Positions 15,701-16,286 of a stretch of DNA of 16,286 bases are shown in pieces (position 1 is the first letter of the stretch; each line of letters opens with the position of its first letter). The stretch spans positions 1 through 16,286 of the forward strand of contig CALDMA010000366.1 in the NCBI GenBank assembly GCA_937915075.1, given 5' to 3'. Origin of the DNA: an uncultured Oscillospiraceae bacterium. Its GTDB lineage: Bacteria; Bacillota; Clostridia; Oscillospirales; Oscillospiraceae. The notes below the pieces were generated by a model, which saw only the letters and a program-made list of their open reading frames with translations, was not told the DNA's origin and made no database searches. The position numbers and the translations under genes are program-made.

Positions 15701-15963
15701 GCGCGCGTAACTTCCTGAAGCGCCGTAACGCCGGCGATGCCCATCGCCGTAAAACGGCTGCTGATCGTCGCAACGCCGTCGCTGATTCCGTCCAGCGTAA
15801 AAGAACGTCCCGCTTTTGCAAGCTCGTTCAATCCTCTGGCCGATTTTTCAAGGTTAAGGCTCTTTTTCAGCGTGTCGAGCGATTTTACGCTCGTCTGGAT
15901 GTTGCTTTCAAACTGCTTGTTGTCAAATTGCATCTCCACTACGCGCTTGTCGACATTGCTCAT
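9712..15963 (-). CDS. Tail tape measure protein, 2083 aa
   Basis: This protein sets tail length during assembly and is ejected ahead of the DNA. The start at 15961-15963 is supported by a near-perfect Shine-Dalgarno site (GGAGGTGA, 7 nt upstream). Residues 1 to about 310 form the conserved tape measure N-terminal domain, with blocks such as YETQINAIQTILANTS and QLSQALASGTVKLQDWNSVV. Residues about 310-730 are helical and charged. Residues about 735-1115 hold a series of hydrophobic helices, common in tape measures that contact the membrane. Residues about 1263-1730 are about seven copies of a 62-69 residue repeat. The C-terminus (about 1800-2083) is Ala/Ser-rich with the SRWDEHSPSRVAMALGRFFD segment typical of tape measure ends. 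At the usual 1.5 angstrom per residue, 2083 residues would suggest a tail near 300 nm, long for a siphophage. No muramidase or peptidase domain was recognised. Confidence 0.95.
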   Translation of the reverse strand: MSNVDKRVVEMQFDNKQFESNIQTSVKSLDTLKKSLNLEKSARGLNELAKAGRSFTLDGISDGVATISSRFTAMGIAGVTALQEVTRAAMNCGKQMINALAIDPVKSGFEEYETQINAIQTILANTSDAMDKAGKSQDERLAIVNDRLNELNTYADKTIYNFTQMTRNIGTFTAAGVELDTSVEAIKGIANLAAVSGANSQQASTAMYQLSQALASGTVKLQDWNSVVNASMGGELFQKALIRTAEAMGVTIDKVVTTTDKKGKQVKETVKRTVSQIIEDEGSFRESLKKGWLTSDVLTETLSQFAMDFEEIAKAQNITIEAAKELKKAELLAKGYSVEEADEIINLAETANDAATKVKTLSQLFDTLKEAAQSGWTQSWMTIIGDFNEAKELLTGMSDYFSNIINASAESRNAILADWKAMGGRNELVNSFWNVVYSIENVVRAVKKAFENVFPPTTAQQLYDVTKKFSDLTAKIRAFTEDSEAMGKLSRVFNGVAAALDIVKTALGWVWTGFKKLMGAAAPATGGLLEFAAKIGDGIDKLRTTIKTSETIQKVLAKLGAGASRIGAGIRDALGKVGSKFNDVWGKIRSSGVFEKIKKGAADFIGRIPEFINQVKAFGKSIVDYVKKSETLKTALNKVGAFFSPVISKVKEFGAKLKEAFKTLFAGGGEGTGDIRSELKARFAALGELFAGGFETVKSAIGGAWEKIKEFFENFFTETMPEFFAQIGDKANGILSAMRGINWGALIKTILGLFSTIKFISFLSAFSKIGNAFKKLSAGVNNVGECLKAFRKEGLKITKQNKDSIGTTLLKIAASIGILVAAMLVLSKMDTGEIVKSLSVIALLGAELTLISLAFKKGAADGKGFLMMSAAIALMIIPIKMLAGMDTGAALKGIVGIGLIMAEMALFTRIAQKGFSGKTAFVSMAVGVNLLAIALKQLSKLTIGGLLQGLVGLGALLLEISLFMKAANGMKTTGLLSMAIAVNLMAIAIRSLGNMDTEALAKGLIAIGGMMAALSLVTKTMGGGNILGSLTMLLSTAGMLILFVNAFKQIEGIDTSSMLSFAASVSAILLTLAGSMLILGNIPITGSLMGIANLAIAIAGVAGIIIALGALKDAWAGMTDFLEAGGDILQQIGSAIGKFFGGIGSGFVEGLDLPSMGTQLSAFMENAQPFLEGAKKIDESAANGVKNLAAALLAIAGEQFVSSLVTIFTGENPVTKFSADIKQLGAALAAYGTAVAPLAAVPDGVIDKSITIAQALTGVAKEIPPTGPLAQFLNGTGDMTVFGSGVKALGTALVDFATEVSGIDDEKFSQTKIDALVAVAAGLASLETQLEGQGGLEDVFEGTKSLATFGEGFSPFTEGLNEFIKDVGGLVFDEKTDLPKIDAVISIAGALSALEKDLEAQGGITDAIDGVKSLSRFSEGFSPFAENLNGFIDQVKQITYEPEKDSTKMDSVIALATALAELENNLQAQGGLADKWSGVKSLGVFATSLPDFSTGLNSFITAVSRIQDEEFNQAKIDAALNIADAINQINNKLPKTAGAAQGFLGSKDLSLFSENMKKLGEALGSFAGNITNVNAKDSEKALNVMTLITDFISELDREGGLWQKADQFFGGSSAENLLNTTETMAQVGTNLNAFATSISEVKFDDKVDTAAGVFKAMQDFIGGLETSGGMLNNLAKWAGGGKENTLTSISNAMGQFGEDFRTFSEGIANSDSAIVAFESAKTLFNNFKLFNSELTGKDGGGKVSRELYTIGSGLVDFGTYLGAFAESIAGIDTTNLAGAASAIETLVRLAGDADGVDPSAVQNIAAVLEEYGNADFTASGDALGGTFVAAIAAAIQNEQENLSIAAYNVASAGSDGAGEAEQNWYVAGQNLAIGLANGILAEAASVAEAAASVADAATSALQSRWDEHSPSRVAMALGRFFDYGLAQGLSGYSQVVSDNAANVGREAVESARTMLSGFSMTLDGMDTTPTIRPVLDMSGVQDGVSAINGMFAQEQRIGTGMFQGTAFNRGADALQFNGAQITGSVNNRDVVDELRTLREQFDGLSSAVTSMNLVLDTGVLVGQTSAAMDRQLGMLASRRERGN
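10771..12177 (-). repeat. About seven 62-69 residue tandem repeats within the tape measure gene
   Basis: Copies are aligned on an L-x-x-x-G-G like anchor. They begin at residues 1263 (IPPTGPL), 1330 (LEGQGGL), 1398 (LEAQGGI), 1466 (LQAQGGL), 1533 (LPKTAGA), 1595 (LDREGGL) and 1664 (LETSGGM). Spacings are 67, 68, 68, 67, 62 and 69 residues. Within a unit, the anchor is followed by a KSLxxF-like segment, then an amphipathic helix ending near FI or FA, then a second helix with an IDAxxxIAxALxxLE-like pattern. The three central copies are the most alike. The DNA copies have diverged, so this is a protein-level repeat. Confidence 0.8.
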
Positions 15964-16286
15964 CCCTGCGTCACCTCCCTCCAGGCGTCATTGGCGATTT
16001 TTTCGAAAATCGGCCGGATAGCCGGATTGATGTAGTCAATTCCCTGAACATATCCGCCCGTTCCCGTCCCGTGACCATATTGTAAAATCAGAGCGATATT
16101 CACTCCGTCGTTAATGTTGGAATTGGTCCAGTGAATAACGGGTCCCCGCTCGTTTTCCGTAATCTCATATCCCCATGAGGATGCGGTTTTGCCGCTTCGA
16201 ACAGGCGTTGCGGCCATAAGCGCATTCACTCCGTCCTGTCCGTATTTTTCCAGTATCGGGAGGTAGGAAGCTTTTCGCGCCCGCGC
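15960..16286 (-). CDS. HK97 gp10-like neck / tail-completion protein (5' end outside window)
   Basis: The frame is open to the right edge, so the start is missing; 108 codons are visible before the TGA at 15960-15962. The visible protein carries the pattern typical of HK97 gp10-like proteins: a small-residue motif ATPVRSGKTASSW near visible residues 28-40, then a segment around ILQYGHGTGTGGYVQG, and a final INPAIRPIFEKIA helix. Family members sit at the head-tail joint or help complete the tail. A GTG at 16227-16229 opens an internal reading but codes for the V in an uninterrupted frame with plausible upstream residues, so I do not take it as the start. The stop overlaps the tape measure start by 4 nt (ATGA), which suggests translational coupling. 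Assignment is by motif memory, not alignment. Confidence 0.68.
   Translation of the reverse strand, partial: ARARKASYLPILEKYGQDGVNALMAATPVRSGKTASSWGYEITENERGPVIHWTNSNINDGVNIALILQYGHGTGTGGYVQGIDYINPAIRPIFEKIANDAWREVTQG

Overview
The window is a stretch of the late structural operon of a siphophage or prophage (long, non-contractile tail). Every real gene lies on the minus strand, so the operon reads from right (16286) to left (1). The host is probably a moderately GC-rich Bacillota of Clostridia type, possibly a gut lineage. The grounds are strong Shine-Dalgarno sites before most genes, short gene overlaps, the baseplate protein families present, and one host-type membrane gene of a kind I associate with gut Clostridia. 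The genus cannot be told from the sequence alone.

Layout in transcription order: a neck or tail-completion protein of HK97 gp10 type, cut by the right edge; a 2083-residue tape measure protein overlapping it by 4 nt; a membrane gene with its own promoter and intrinsic terminator, that is, a moron; the distal tail protein (Dit); the tail hub and fibre protein (Tal, prophage endopeptidase tail family); an 84-residue acidic protein; an 814-residue tail fibre dominated by an alanine-rich coiled coil; a glycine-rich adhesin-like protein; an 86-residue protein; a carbohydrate-binding-like protein; a BppU-like Ig-type baseplate protein; a 101-residue fibre-motif protein; and a repeat-built tail fibre that runs off the left edge (914..1).

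Working together: the tape measure sets tail length, and Dit with Tal forms the hub at the tail tip. The seven or so genes after Tal look like a modular baseplate and receptor-binding cassette with repeats, His-x-His motifs and Gly-rich or sugar-binding-like folds. The capsid, packaging, lysis and lysogeny genes are outside the window.

The most notable observation is the moron between the tape measure and dit genes. It has a near-consensus sigma-70-type promoter (TTGACA, 16 nt, TATAAT), a start codon that must lie downstream of that promoter, a two-helix membrane region, a tandem 18-bp-repeat linker, a soluble C-terminal domain resembling DUF6591, and a strong terminator with a long U-tract. 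The terminator faces the late operon and should block read-through into dit unless antitermination operates.
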